Source of the DNA: Pelagicoccus sp. SDUM812002
Lineage (GTDB): Bacteria; Verrucomicrobiota; Verrucomicrobiia; Opitutales; Opitutaceae
Length of the DNA: 64,000 nucleotides
Direction: 5' to 3'
Assembly (NCBI RefSeq): GCF_031127835.1
Contig: NZ_JARXHX010000001.1
Location: 248,001-312,000 of the forward strand
Shown here in pieces: positions 1-7,877 of this stretch (the stretch's first letter is position 1; every line of letters begins with the position of its first letter). The notes below the pieces were generated by a model. The model saw nothing but the letters and a program-made list of their open reading frames with translations, was not told the DNA's origin and ran no database searches. Both the position numbers and the translations under genes were made by a program.

Positions 1-164
1 GCATTACCCTGCGTACCGCGATGGTGAAGGATGGTAAAGTTATCATCCAATCCGGTGCCGGCATCGTTGCCGATTCAATACCAGAAAGCGAATACCAGGA
101 AACCATCTTCAAGGCATCCGCTCTCTTCAAGGCAGTCGGACTCGCCGAAGCCTTTCAAGGCTAG
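1..164 (+). CDS. trpE: Anthranilate synthase component I, C-terminal fragment
   Basis: The frame entering from the left edge encodes 53 residues and stops with TAG at 162-164. The translation contains RTAMVKDGKV, GAGIVADS and PESEYQET, the conserved C-terminal block of the chorismate-binding fold in TrpE and related enzymes. GAGIVADS belongs to the active-site region. The enzyme makes anthranilate from chorismate and glutamine-derived ammonia, the first step of tryptophan synthesis. Only the last ~10% of the gene is in the window, so PabB or a related chorismate-using enzyme cannot be fully excluded, but the spacing of the motifs and the E-x-EYQET tail favour TrpE. No trpG or trpD follows; the next gene is 570 bp away. 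Confidence 0.85.
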   Translation, partial: ITLRTAMVKDGKVIIQSGAGIVADSIPESEYQETIFKASALFKAVGLAEAFQG

Positions 165-734
165 CGTTGCTCGATACCTTTTCCGAGTTCCCAAATCCCA
201 TCGGGAGTGGCACTAGCGAATGTCGCAAAAGACCAAGGCTCAGCTACATCTCCGTCGCTGCGCCCTTCTTATCCTTTGGACCTTAGCCGCCACAGCATTA
301 CCTCCACTCTGGCCCGACCTGTTGCAAACAGACGGATGCTTGCACTCGAAATCCCTCCAAGCTTACCCTGACCTTCTACTAAAGGGCATTCCCCCACCTT
401 GAGAGCTGCATTTTTCCTTTATTTCCTATTTTTCGGAAGAGTTTACTCGCATTTTTGGCAATCATAGCCCAAAAACAACAGCAGGAATGTAAATCCCGAT
501 AAGAATTAGCGGTCTTTTTGTAAAGAGGAGATTAAACAGCGTGGGTATAGTACCCTACCCCATCTTTGGGCTATACACCAACTCCGCTAAGTACTTTAAT
601 TGATCCATAGCCTCAAGCGCCTAGCAACCGATCCAAACCCGCGCCGTGCCATCCTCTCGGCAAGAGTCAGCGATAGGATGCGATCCGTTTGATTATTCAA
701 AACAGTCCAGCCACTAAACGGAGAACCCAAGAAA
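165..734. other. Intergenic region between trpE and the sigma factor gene
   Basis: No supported gene lies in these 570 bp. A 60-codon frame at 220-402 has no family resemblance and is treated as chance. A short perfect inverted repeat (GGGTA-tag-TACCC, 543-555) is present but has no T-tract. The AT-rich stretch around 470-530 is the likeliest place for the promoter of the downstream sigma gene, but no convincing -35/-10 pair was found. Confidence 0.5.
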
Positions 735-1796
735 ATGTCCATTCAAGCACTCGCCGATCTCTCGCAACGTTCGCCCCTCGGATCCCAAACCTCTAGCCTG
801 AAGATATTCAACGAGGACGATGCGAGCAACGTTACCACTATCAATTTTCGAGCGGCCGCTCCCGCCAAGAAGGAGAAGGTAGAACTCCCCGAGCGAAACA
901 GCATCAAGACCTACCTACAGGAAATAGGAAAGATCCCTCTCCTCACTCCAGCTCAAGAGATCACATTGGCTCGTCGCATCCAAGCAGGGGAAAAGGAAGC
1001 CCGCGACTTGATGATCAAGTCCAACCTCCGTCTGGTGGTAAAGATCGCTCACGACTATAAAGATTTCGGACTTCCCGTCCTCGACTTGATCAGCGAAGGC
1101 AACATCGGGCTCGTAAAAGCCGTAGAACGCTTCGACCCTGATAAAGGCGGCAAGCTAAGCACCTACGCCGCGTGGTGGATAAAGCAGTCCATAAAGCGAG
1201 CTCTAGCAAACCAGAGTAAGACCATCCGACTACCAGTCCACTTGGTCGACAAGATTTCCCGTATGCGCAAAATGGCGATGGCTTTGACTGAAGAACTCGG
1301 TCGCGAGCCAACTGACCAGGAACTGGCAGACGAGCTCGAAATGCCCGTCAATAAGGTCTCGCATCTCAAATCGGTCAGCGTACGTCCTACGTCACTAAAC
1401 GCTCCGGTTGGCGAAGATGGAAACAGTACCGAATTCGGTGAAATTGTCGGCGATGACAACGCACCTACCCCTTACGAGAACCTACACGAAAAATCGCTTC
1501 GAGGCGACTTGCATGAAATGATTACCGGTCTCGAGACGCGGGAAGCTGAAATCATCCGTCTCCGTTTTGGACTCAACGGCGACACGCCGCTAACGTTGGA
1601 GGAGGTTGGGCAACTCTTCAACATCACTCGAGAACGCGTCCGTCAGCTCCAAAACATTGCGCTCTCCAAAATGCGTAAAATCATGGCAGGCAAGGAACGG
1701 CAGCATACCGCCGAAGAGATTGAGTTGGAGAACCGTGAACGTAAGCGGATGGAAGTGTTCAAAGAATTTTACGAAGCTACCGCAGCTAAGGCCTAG
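735..1796 (+). CDS. RNA polymerase sigma-70 family factor (primary-like, compact)
   Basis: This 353-residue protein has the full sigma-70 core. Region 1.2 is at about 55-85 (KTYLQEIGKIPLLT), region 2 at about 95-175 (NLRLVVKIAHDY, DLISEGNIGLVKAVERFDP, STYAAWWIKQSI), region 3 at about 175-255, and region 4 with its helix-turn-helix at about 275-330 (LTLEEVGQLFNITRERVRQL). It directs core RNA polymerase to -10/-35 promoters. There is no acidic region 1.1 and no non-conserved insert, so it is shorter than typical RpoD. It could be the housekeeping factor in compact form or a group-2 (RpoS/SigB-type) alternative primary-like factor; sequence reading alone does not decide, so no symbol is given. 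The gene is monocistronic, with a terminator downstream. Confidence 0.9.
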   Translation: MSIQALADLSQRSPLGSQTSSLKIFNEDDASNVTTINFRAAAPAKKEKVELPERNSIKTYLQEIGKIPLLTPAQEITLARRIQAGEKEARDLMIKSNLRLVVKIAHDYKDFGLPVLDLISEGNIGLVKAVERFDPDKGGKLSTYAAWWIKQSIKRALANQSKTIRLPVHLVDKISRMRKMAMALTEELGREPTDQELADELEMPVNKVSHLKSVSVRPTSLNAPVGEDGNSTEFGEIVGDDNAPTPYENLHEKSLRGDLHEMITGLETREAEIIRLRFGLNGDTPLTLEEVGQLFNITRERVRQLQNIALSKMRKIMAGKERQHTAEEIELENRERKRMEVFKEFYEATAAKA

Positions 1797-1837
1797 GAAA
1801 CGGATCGGTTTTCATTGTAGTTGGCCAGGACAGCTTG

Positions 1838-1874
1838 CCCTGTATACGTAATTGGATACAGGGTGTTTGTTTTG
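1838..1874 (+). terminator. Rho-independent terminator of the sigma factor gene
   Basis: An 8-bp stem, CCCTGTAT (1838-1845) with ATACAGGG (1856-1863), is followed by TGTTTGTTTTG. It lies 42 bp after the sigma stop codon and just before the convergent end of pckG. Confidence 0.65.
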
Positions 1875-1893
1875 TAGGCATCATCGACCGCGA

Positions 1894-3708
1894 TTAAAAC
1901 AGGCGACAAGCGAGCAATTCCCTCTCGAAGATGAGCTCTTTAGGCAGGTGGTCATGCAACCTGAGGAACAGCTCCTCATGCATGACGAGCTCACGCTTCC
2001 ACACCTCTCGGTTAACTTCCATGATCGAGTTCCACTTCTCCTCCGAAAAATCGAGACCGTTCCAGTCAATATCCGAATAGTGAGGGACATAGCCGATTGG
2101 CGTTTCCTTTGCCTTGGCCTTGCCCTGGGCTCGCTCCACGATCCACTTCAAGACCCGCATGTTTTCGCTAAAGCCGGGCCAAACAAAACGTCCCTCCTCA
2201 TCCTTCCGAAACCAATTCACGTGAAAAATTCGAGGCGTCTCGCGAATTTTCCGCTGCATCTTGATCCAGTGCCGAAAATAGTCGCCCATGTGGTATCCAA
2301 CAAATGGCAACATCGCCATTGGATCGCGCCGAACGGAGCCTATGTTTCCAAAAGCGGCAGCTGTCATTTCTGAACCCATAGTAGCTCCGATATAAACGCC
2401 GTCAGACCAATTGAAGGCTTCAAAAACCAAAGGCATCGTGGTCATCCGGCGGCCCCCGAATATGATCGCGCTAATTTCAACACCACGCGGATCTTCCCAA
2501 GCTGGGTCTATCGTGGGACATTGGTCGGCTGGCGCCGTGAAGCGCGCGTTTGGGTGAGCCGCCGGAGATTCCCCACCTGGAGTCCAATCGTTTCCACGCC
2601 AATCAATACAATGAGCGGGCGGCTCGCCATCCATGCCTTCCCACCACACGTCTCCATCGTCCGTCAGAGCGACGTTTGTGAAAATCGCGTTCTCCCGAAT
2701 CGATTCCATAGCGTTCGGATTCGTCTTGTACGACGTACCTGGAGCTACGCCAAAGAACCCAGCTTCCGGATTAATTGCTCTAAGGCGGCCGTTTTCATCG
2801 GGCTTGATCCATGCGATGTCGTCACCTACCGTCCAAATCTTCCATCCTTCGAAACTCTTCGGAGGGATGAGCATGGCGAAGTTAGTCTTCCCGCAAGCGC
2901 TAGGAAATGCGGCCGCTACATAGCTTCGTTCCCCTTCCGGATTTTCGACGCCGAGGATCAACATGTGCTCCGCCATCCAGCCTTGGTCGCGAGCCATGCA
3001 TGAAGCGATTCTCAATGCGAAACACTTCTTGCCCAGCAGAGCGTTGCCACCATATCCGCTGCCGTAAGACCAGATCGACCTCTCCTCGGGAAAGTGTACG
3101 ATGTATTTATTTTTTGGATCCGGTGCACAAGGCCATTCCACGTCGATATCGCCGACCTCGAGGGGAGCTCCGACCGAGTGCATACAGGGCACCACTCTCT
3201 TGTCCCCGAGATTGTCCAATACCAACTTCCCCATTCGAGTCATGATACGCATGTTCACAACCACATAAGGTGAATCCGTTATCTGAATACCGATGTGAGA
3301 AATAGGAGAACCGATCGGCCCCATACTGAAGGGGATCACGTACATCGTTCGCCCGTGCATACATCCCGAAAACAGGGACTTCAGGGTCTTCTTCATCTCG
3401 ACTGGATCGCACCAATTGTTGGTGGGACCCGCCGCGTCTCGGCTGTTGCTGCAAATAAACGTTCGGTCCTCTACCCGAGCCACGTCGCTTGGATCCGATC
3501 GGCAATAGTAACTGTTGGGACGCTTTTCCTCGTTCAGCTTAACGAAGGTGCCCGCAAGCACCATCTTCTCGCATAGCATATCATACTCAGCCAGTGAGCC
3601 ATCGCACCAGTGAATGTCCTCGGGTTCACAAAGAGCGGCCATTTTATCTATCCACTTGTTGAGAGGCACATTGGCAGACAGTGGGGTCATGGGGGATTTC
3701 GTTTTCAT
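1894..3708 (-). CDS. pckG: Phosphoenolpyruvate carboxykinase (GTP)
   Basis: This cytosolic enzyme converts oxaloacetate + GTP to phosphoenolpyruvate + GDP + CO2 (gluconeogenesis). The 604-residue length matches the GTP-dependent family (about 600-620) and not the shorter ATP-type. The P-loop PSACGKTN holds the family's reactive cysteine (about C272). Further family blocks are [10 protein letters not shown] near the N-terminus, [36 protein letters not shown] and RVLKWIVER. The frame stays open 37 codons further upstream to 3819, but that extension is not family-like, so the ATG at 3708 is chosen; no strong Shine-Dalgarno precedes it. The gene diverges from the pseudo-receiver gene at 3938, with about 230 bp of shared control region between them. 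Confidence 0.96.
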   Translation of the reverse strand: MKTKSPMTPLSANVPLNKWIDKMAALCEPEDIHWCDGSLAEYDMLCEKMVLAGTFVKLNEEKRPNSYYCRSDPSDVARVEDRTFICSNSRDAAGPTNNWCDPVEMKKTLKSLFSGCMHGRTMYVIPFSMGPIGSPISHIGIQITDSPYVVVNMRIMTRMGKLVLDNLGDKRVVPCMHSVGAPLEVGDIDVEWPCAPDPKNKYIVHFPEERSIWSYGSGYGGNALLGKKCFALRIASCMARDQGWMAEHMLILGVENPEGERSYVAAAFPSACGKTNFAMLIPPKSFEGWKIWTVGDDIAWIKPDENGRLRAINPEAGFFGVAPGTSYKTNPNAMESIRENAIFTNVALTDDGDVWWEGMDGEPPAHCIDWRGNDWTPGGESPAAHPNARFTAPADQCPTIDPAWEDPRGVEISAIIFGGRRMTTMPLVFEAFNWSDGVYIGATMGSEMTAAAFGNIGSVRRDPMAMLPFVGYHMGDYFRHWIKMQRKIRETPRIFHVNWFRKDEEGRFVWPGFSENMRVLKWIVERAQGKAKAKETPIGYVPHYSDIDWNGLDFSEEKWNSIMEVNREVWKRELVMHEELFLRLHDHLPKELIFERELLACRLF

Positions 3709-3937
3709 TACTGAAAAAATTATCAAAAACGCCCCAAAGCGCAAATGAGCTACCTGCGAATACGTCGGGTAGCATTCGGCGATTTTCGCTAAATAAGCCG
3801 AGCTTATCCGAGCAGCCAACTATCTCGTTCAAAACCGCGTAAAACGAACGTTAAGCCTACAGGGCTAGCAGTAAGTCACCGATACTAGAAGGGATCCACT
3901 CCATCACTCACGAAAAACACCAACGACAGGACCAGTT

Positions 3938-5599
3938 TTGAATAAGAAAATTCTCATTGTTAGAGGGGACAAGCAGAACGCGAAGGCGTTGTCGTTCCTG
4001 CTTGCCGGTTCCGGGTATCAGATTTCCGCTCACTCTTCCGCGGGCGAAGCGATCGAGGCAGCACGCCACCAACGCTTCGACCTAGCGATCACGGACGAAG
4101 CCCTACCCGAAAACCAACCGGACCTCTCGCTCGTTTCCAACCTCAAGGAAGCCCAGCCAGCGTTGCCGATTTTCTACCTAGCCAACCAGCAAAGCGTGGA
4201 AACAGTGATCAGCTGCATCCGCGCAGGCGTAACTGAAGTGCTCAACGATCCTAGCGATTTGAAGGGCCTGTTGGAAATGACGCGTTCCTTCCTTCGCGGA
4301 GCCGACAAATCACCGAGCGAGGACGAAGTAACTTGGGAGGACATACTACAGGTCGAGAGGCTTCTCGACAGTGCTTATCCAGGTTCAGGTAATTCAACAA
4401 CAGCCTCTCCTACCGCTAGCTCAGCTGAAGTTAAGGAGCTTAAGGACAAACTCGATTCTGCCCTCGCCGACCGTGATCGTACCACGGGCGAACTCGCAAC
4501 TACCTTAGCAAAACTAGAGAAGGCTCGCCGTCTCGTCGACGAACTCAAGAACGACAGTGGAAACAAGGCTACCGATTCAGAGATACAAGAACGCGCCGCT
4601 GAACTCGACGAGCGCGAACGCAAGCTGAAGGAAACATCCACAAAGCTCACTCAGCAAAAATTCGAAGTGGAGTCCCAACTCGCCGAGCTCGAAGCTCAGC
4701 AGATCGAATTCGAAGAGGCCCAAAAGGAGGCCCTTCCCATGGGAGGCAACGCCGACATTTCCAATCAAGAATTGGACAGCGAGCGAGCAAAGTTCAACGA
4801 AGTCAGGCTAGACCTGCAGGCCACAATTCAGGATCTCCAACGAGAACTTGAAGTCGTGAAGACCAAGGCCAGCAGCAACGAGGACCTGCAGAACGAACTC
4901 GTCAGTCTCCGGGAAAAGATCCAAGACGCAAACGAGGCAATCGCCGAAAAGGATTTCATCATAGAGCAAAGAGACCGCGAACTTGAGAGCTTGAAAGAGA
5001 ATCTCGAGTCAACCGCTAGCAACCTTCAAGTCGAAGAGCTAGAGGACGCCAAGCGACTGGTCGAAATCGAGCGTCATAAGCTTCGAGAGCGCATCGATCA
5101 ACTCGAGCTGGAGAAACGCCTTTCTGACGAAAAGCACCAGAAGGACCGCCGCGAAATCCAAGTCGAGAGACGAGACGCAGAAATATCTCTGCGAGAAATG
5201 CAAAATGCGATCAAGGAGGAGCAACTTAAGCTGAAGGTCGAACAAGCGACATTGAAAGACGAGCTACGGCAATTTGAACAAGCACGCACCAACTTCCAAG
5301 AGGACGTTCAGGAACTTCAGAACAAACAGGCCGAACTTAAGAAGATGGAAGCCTACCTCAACCAGATGGAGGAAAGCATAAAAGCAAACGGCGTGATGGC
5401 TGAGAACACTCTGCCAAAACCGGACAGCTCCGCCTTCGAACCCATCCAAACCACCCCTTCCGCTCCTCAAGCCGTCGAGCAATCGGGAGAAGCCAGCGGA
5501 AACGAAGAGACGAAAAAGCCCGAGAGCTGGGGTAAGCCTGACATGGAGAAAAAAGCCGGTCGCGGCCCGCTCCGTATCGGTCGCCGATCCTCCTTCTAG
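3938..5599 (+). CDS. Pseudo-receiver domain plus long coiled-coil protein
   Basis: Residues 1-120 have the receiver (CheY) fold pattern: KILIVRGD, FDLAITDEALP with a candidate acceptor D53, and LPIFYLAN. The acid pair is reduced to one Asp, the conserved Thr/Ser is Ala and the conserved Lys is Asp (VLNDPSDL), so normal phospho-switching is unlikely. Residues ~165-490 are an almost uninterrupted Glu/Lys/Arg/Gln-rich coiled coil. The C-terminal ~65 residues are Pro/Ser-rich and end in a basic tail (RIGRRSSF). The start is a TTG at 3938. The architecture resembles FrzS-like proteins of Myxococcus (pseudo-receiver + coiled coil), so a scaffold or polar-localisation role is possible. That is inference; no specific function is recognised. 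The gene is monocistronic with its own terminator. Confidence 0.8.
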   Translation: MNKKILIVRGDKQNAKALSFLLAGSGYQISAHSSAGEAIEAARHQRFDLAITDEALPENQPDLSLVSNLKEAQPALPIFYLANQQSVETVISCIRAGVTEVLNDPSDLKGLLEMTRSFLRGADKSPSEDEVTWEDILQVERLLDSAYPGSGNSTTASPTASSAEVKELKDKLDSALADRDRTTGELATTLAKLEKARRLVDELKNDSGNKATDSEIQERAAELDERERKLKETSTKLTQQKFEVESQLAELEAQQIEFEEAQKEALPMGGNADISNQELDSERAKFNEVRLDLQATIQDLQRELEVVKTKASSNEDLQNELVSLREKIQDANEAIAEKDFIIEQRDRELESLKENLESTASNLQVEELEDAKRLVEIERHKLRERIDQLELEKRLSDEKHQKDRREIQVERRDAEISLREMQNAIKEEQLKLKVEQATLKDELRQFEQARTNFQEDVQELQNKQAELKKMEAYLNQMEESIKANGVMAENTLPKPDSSAFEPIQTTPSAPQAVEQSGEASGNEETKKPESWGKPDMEKKAGRGPLRIGRRSSF

Positions 5600-5630
5600 G
5601 CTTCCGGTCAAAGCATAATTTTCGAATCAA

Positions 5631-5657
5631 GGTCCCGCTCCACCAGCGGGACCTTTT
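5631..5657 (+). terminator. Rho-independent terminator of the coiled-coil gene
   Basis: A perfect 9-bp GC-rich stem, GGTCCCGCT (5631-5639) with AGCGGGACC (5645-5653), is followed by TTTTC. It lies 31 bp after the stop codon. Confidence 0.9.
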
Positions 5658-5922
5658 CTATGCCCTCCGTGTCGGGACCAAATGCTCTCACTCCATTACT
5701 ACGCTGGGTCGATTAGGCCGTATCAAAGGGAGACGGGCCGCATAATCAGGATGCCTTCATGCTGCTGTAGGTCGCTACGAGAGCAGAAAATACACGCTCG
5801 GGCGAAGAAGCCGATTTAACCTAGTGACTTAAGCCACCTTTAATCATCGAAGAGTAAGATATCCTTCACCGAGAGTCGTCCTCCTTGACCCGAAAAATTC
5901 AGGCGAGACCACTCGAGTTCAG
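5658..5922. other. Intergenic region without recognised genes
   Basis: Together with the terminator this forms a gene-free stretch of 323 bp between convergent genes. It contains an interrupted hairpin around 5763-5786 (CTGCT-GTAG ... CTAC-gag-AGCAG). No coding potential was recognised. Confidence 0.5.
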
Positions 5923-6438
5923 CTAGACAGAAACCTGGTCGGAGTTCGCGTCTTCGATTTTTCCACCCGCGAGATGGCGAAAAAGAGCTCGGTTCTCGTC
6001 CCAGACACCCAGTCCGCCATTGCGGGCTTGGCTTTCAGCTTCCACTAAACTGCCGATGAAGCCACCCCCGGTTGACTCGTAGCGAGCGAGCCCTTTGCGG
6101 AGCATCATTTCATTCAAGCAATCTCCATTGGAAGATTTTAAGGTTACGTATCGGCAACCACCTACTTCCTTGAAGACTTCCATATAAAGCCGACGGCCCA
6201 TGACCACCTCTTCAACGACGTTCGCGCAATCCTGCTCAGACCGCGGGTCCCCCGGAGGGAATCCTATGCCCGCTAGAATCACTCGCTCCTTCACCTTGTT
6301 TACCAGTACTTCAACCGTGCGGCCGTCAACTGCACCGACCACATCAACAATTATCGTACTCGTGGTACTTGAGCTCCGAAGAGTCATGTATATGAGCCCA
6401 ATTGCGATAGCAGCGATCGATATGAAACCAAGAATCAT
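5923..6438 (-). CDS. SNase-fold (thermonuclease-like) membrane-anchored protein, catalytic residues altered
   Basis: An N-terminal hydrophobic segment (~residues 1-20) suggests a membrane anchor or uncleaved signal. Residues ~28-155 follow the staphylococcal nuclease/OB fold: DGRTVEVLV, RVILAGIGFPPGD, LNEMMLRKGLARY, EAESQARNGGLGVWDE. Where active SNases read VRLxGIDxPE, this protein reads VILAGIGFPP: the catalytic Arg, the metal-ligand Asp and the general-base Glu are all replaced, while an Arg equivalent to the third catalytic position (CRYV) may remain. Nuclease activity is therefore doubtful, and a binding or structural role is more likely. The ATG at 6438 is the only sensible start. Neighbours give no functional clue. 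Confidence 0.7.
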   Translation of the reverse strand: MILGFISIAAIAIGLIYMTLRSSSTTSTIIVDVVGAVDGRTVEVLVNKVKERVILAGIGFPPGDPRSEQDCANVVEEVVMGRRLYMEVFKEVGGCRYVTLKSSNGDCLNEMMLRKGLARYESTGGGFIGSLVEAESQARNGGLGVWDENRALFRHLAGGKIEDANSDQVSV

Positions 6439-6561
6439 TGTAAGGTAGACGAGAGTAAAGGATAGACCCTTAGATATATCGTCCCAACTGATAGCTTCGT
6501 TAAGCCACGCGCCTTAATTCGCAGGCAAAAATGCCGTTTTGGCTGCTGTATCTCTAAAGCT

Positions 6562-7704
6562 CTACTTTCGGAGGAGGAAACTTTCGAGGACTTGGAGGCT
6601 TCGCAATACCTGCCCGCTCTCTATAAACTCATCGTTCTTATGCGCTTGGGCAATGTCGCCGGGCCCGAAGACAACACCGGGAATGCCCGCAGCTTCGTAA
6701 GAAACCGCGTTTGTCATGTAGGGCACCTCCCTCTCCGCGACAGAGATACCAGTAGCGTCAGCCGCAGCTATCAGCTTTCCTACAAACGCACCGGAAATTT
6801 CGCCCCTCAAGGGCGGTCGCTCCAAGAACACTTCAAAGCGAGTACCTTTTTCTGATGCGCAAATTTTTTCCAGCTCACTTCGAGCCGTTTCGGGATCTTC
6901 ATTGGTCCCAAGCCTCCGATCGATATCCAACTGGCAAGCGTCTGGGACTACGTTGAAGCCAATACCACCGCGGACGACACCTACACTTACCGTTCCTTTC
7001 TCGATCTCCCGCTCGTGGGGCACCTCGCTTAGTCTCTGGCCAAGTTGCTCAATACTCTGGCAAATACGCGCCGCTTTGTAGATTGCGTTTTCCCCGAGTT
7101 GAGGAGCGGAGGCATGGGCGGCCCGACCCGTAGTGTTCAAAAGGTATCTTCCCACACCCTTGTGTCGGGCAATCACGTCACTACAAGTCGGCTCTCCGGT
7201 TATGGCAAAGGATATGCCCAAGTCGTCTTTTAACTCGGCAAGCTTCGAAGCTCCCACCTGTTTACTCTCCTCATCGACGGTAGCGGCAAACACCAGGCCA
7301 TAAGCCAAGTCTTCCTGTCTGCCGGCAAACCGCTCGAGCACCAGCATAAAGGTCGCTAGACTCGCCTTAGTGTCACAGGAGCCGCGCCCGTAAAAGCGAT
7401 TGTCCAATTGTCTCAATTCAAAGGGGCTTCCGGTAGCCCAACCGTCCACACCCACCGTATCCATGTGAGCCTCCAGTAGGAGCGTAGGTTTGTCCTTGGG
7501 CCCTATCCTTGAAAACAGGTTATCCCTTCCTGGAAGAACGGACTGCCGCACGCATTCGATTCCCCGTTCAGCCAACCACTGAGAAACAAACTCGCACAGT
7601 TCAGCTTCTCCAGGCCCACCGAAAACGGGGTTTACGCTGTTGATCCCCACGAGTCTCTCAAGCAGCACAAAAGCGGCCGTCTCATCTAAAAATCCACTCT
7701 TCAT
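6562..7704 (-). CDS. M20 family metallopeptidase, ArgE/DapE-type deacetylase
   Basis: This 380-residue protein has the M20 two-zinc hydrolase signature: EAHMDTV (first ligand His plus nearby Asp), GRGSCDTKAS (bridging Asp), DEES (catalytic Glu and a zinc-ligand Glu) and TGEPT. The dimerisation-lid motif AHASAPQLGENAI lies mid-protein and a late His ligand is in AHKNDEFI. The pattern best fits acetylornithine deacetylase (ArgE) or succinyl-diaminopimelate desuccinylase (DapE), which hydrolyse N-acyl amino acids in the cytoplasm. Which substrate is used cannot be read from the sequence. No arginine or lysine gene is adjacent; dapF lies 5 kb away. Length is normal for the family. Confidence 0.9.
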   Translation of the reverse strand: MKSGFLDETAAFVLLERLVGINSVNPVFGGPGEAELCEFVSQWLAERGIECVRQSVLPGRDNLFSRIGPKDKPTLLLEAHMDTVGVDGWATGSPFELRQLDNRFYGRGSCDTKASLATFMLVLERFAGRQEDLAYGLVFAATVDEESKQVGASKLAELKDDLGISFAITGEPTCSDVIARHKGVGRYLLNTTGRAAHASAPQLGENAIYKAARICQSIEQLGQRLSEVPHEREIEKGTVSVGVVRGGIGFNVVPDACQLDIDRRLGTNEDPETARSELEKICASEKGTRFEVFLERPPLRGEISGAFVGKLIAAADATGISVAEREVPYMTNAVSYEAAGIPGVVFGPGDIAQAHKNDEFIESGQVLRSLQVLESFLLRK

Positions 7705-7877
7705 TTAAACCCTGAATGCGTGCCACCTATGATGGCCTAGGGGAGAATTGCAAATGCCAATTAAAAGCCCATAAAACTCGATGCTCCGCTTGTACGAATA
7801 GGGCTTTTGAACTAGCGTTCGTAACGTCTACCGCCCAATCCAACTGAGCCTACTGAGACCTCAGTCATTTACTTTAA

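Noticed and set aside
220-402. 60-codon frame after trpE
   Set aside because: No homology pattern, no plausible ribosome-binding site, and typical of chance frames in a long gap.
1894-3819. Longer start for PEPCK at 3819
   Set aside because: The added 37 residues are not family-like; homology starts after the ATG at 3708.
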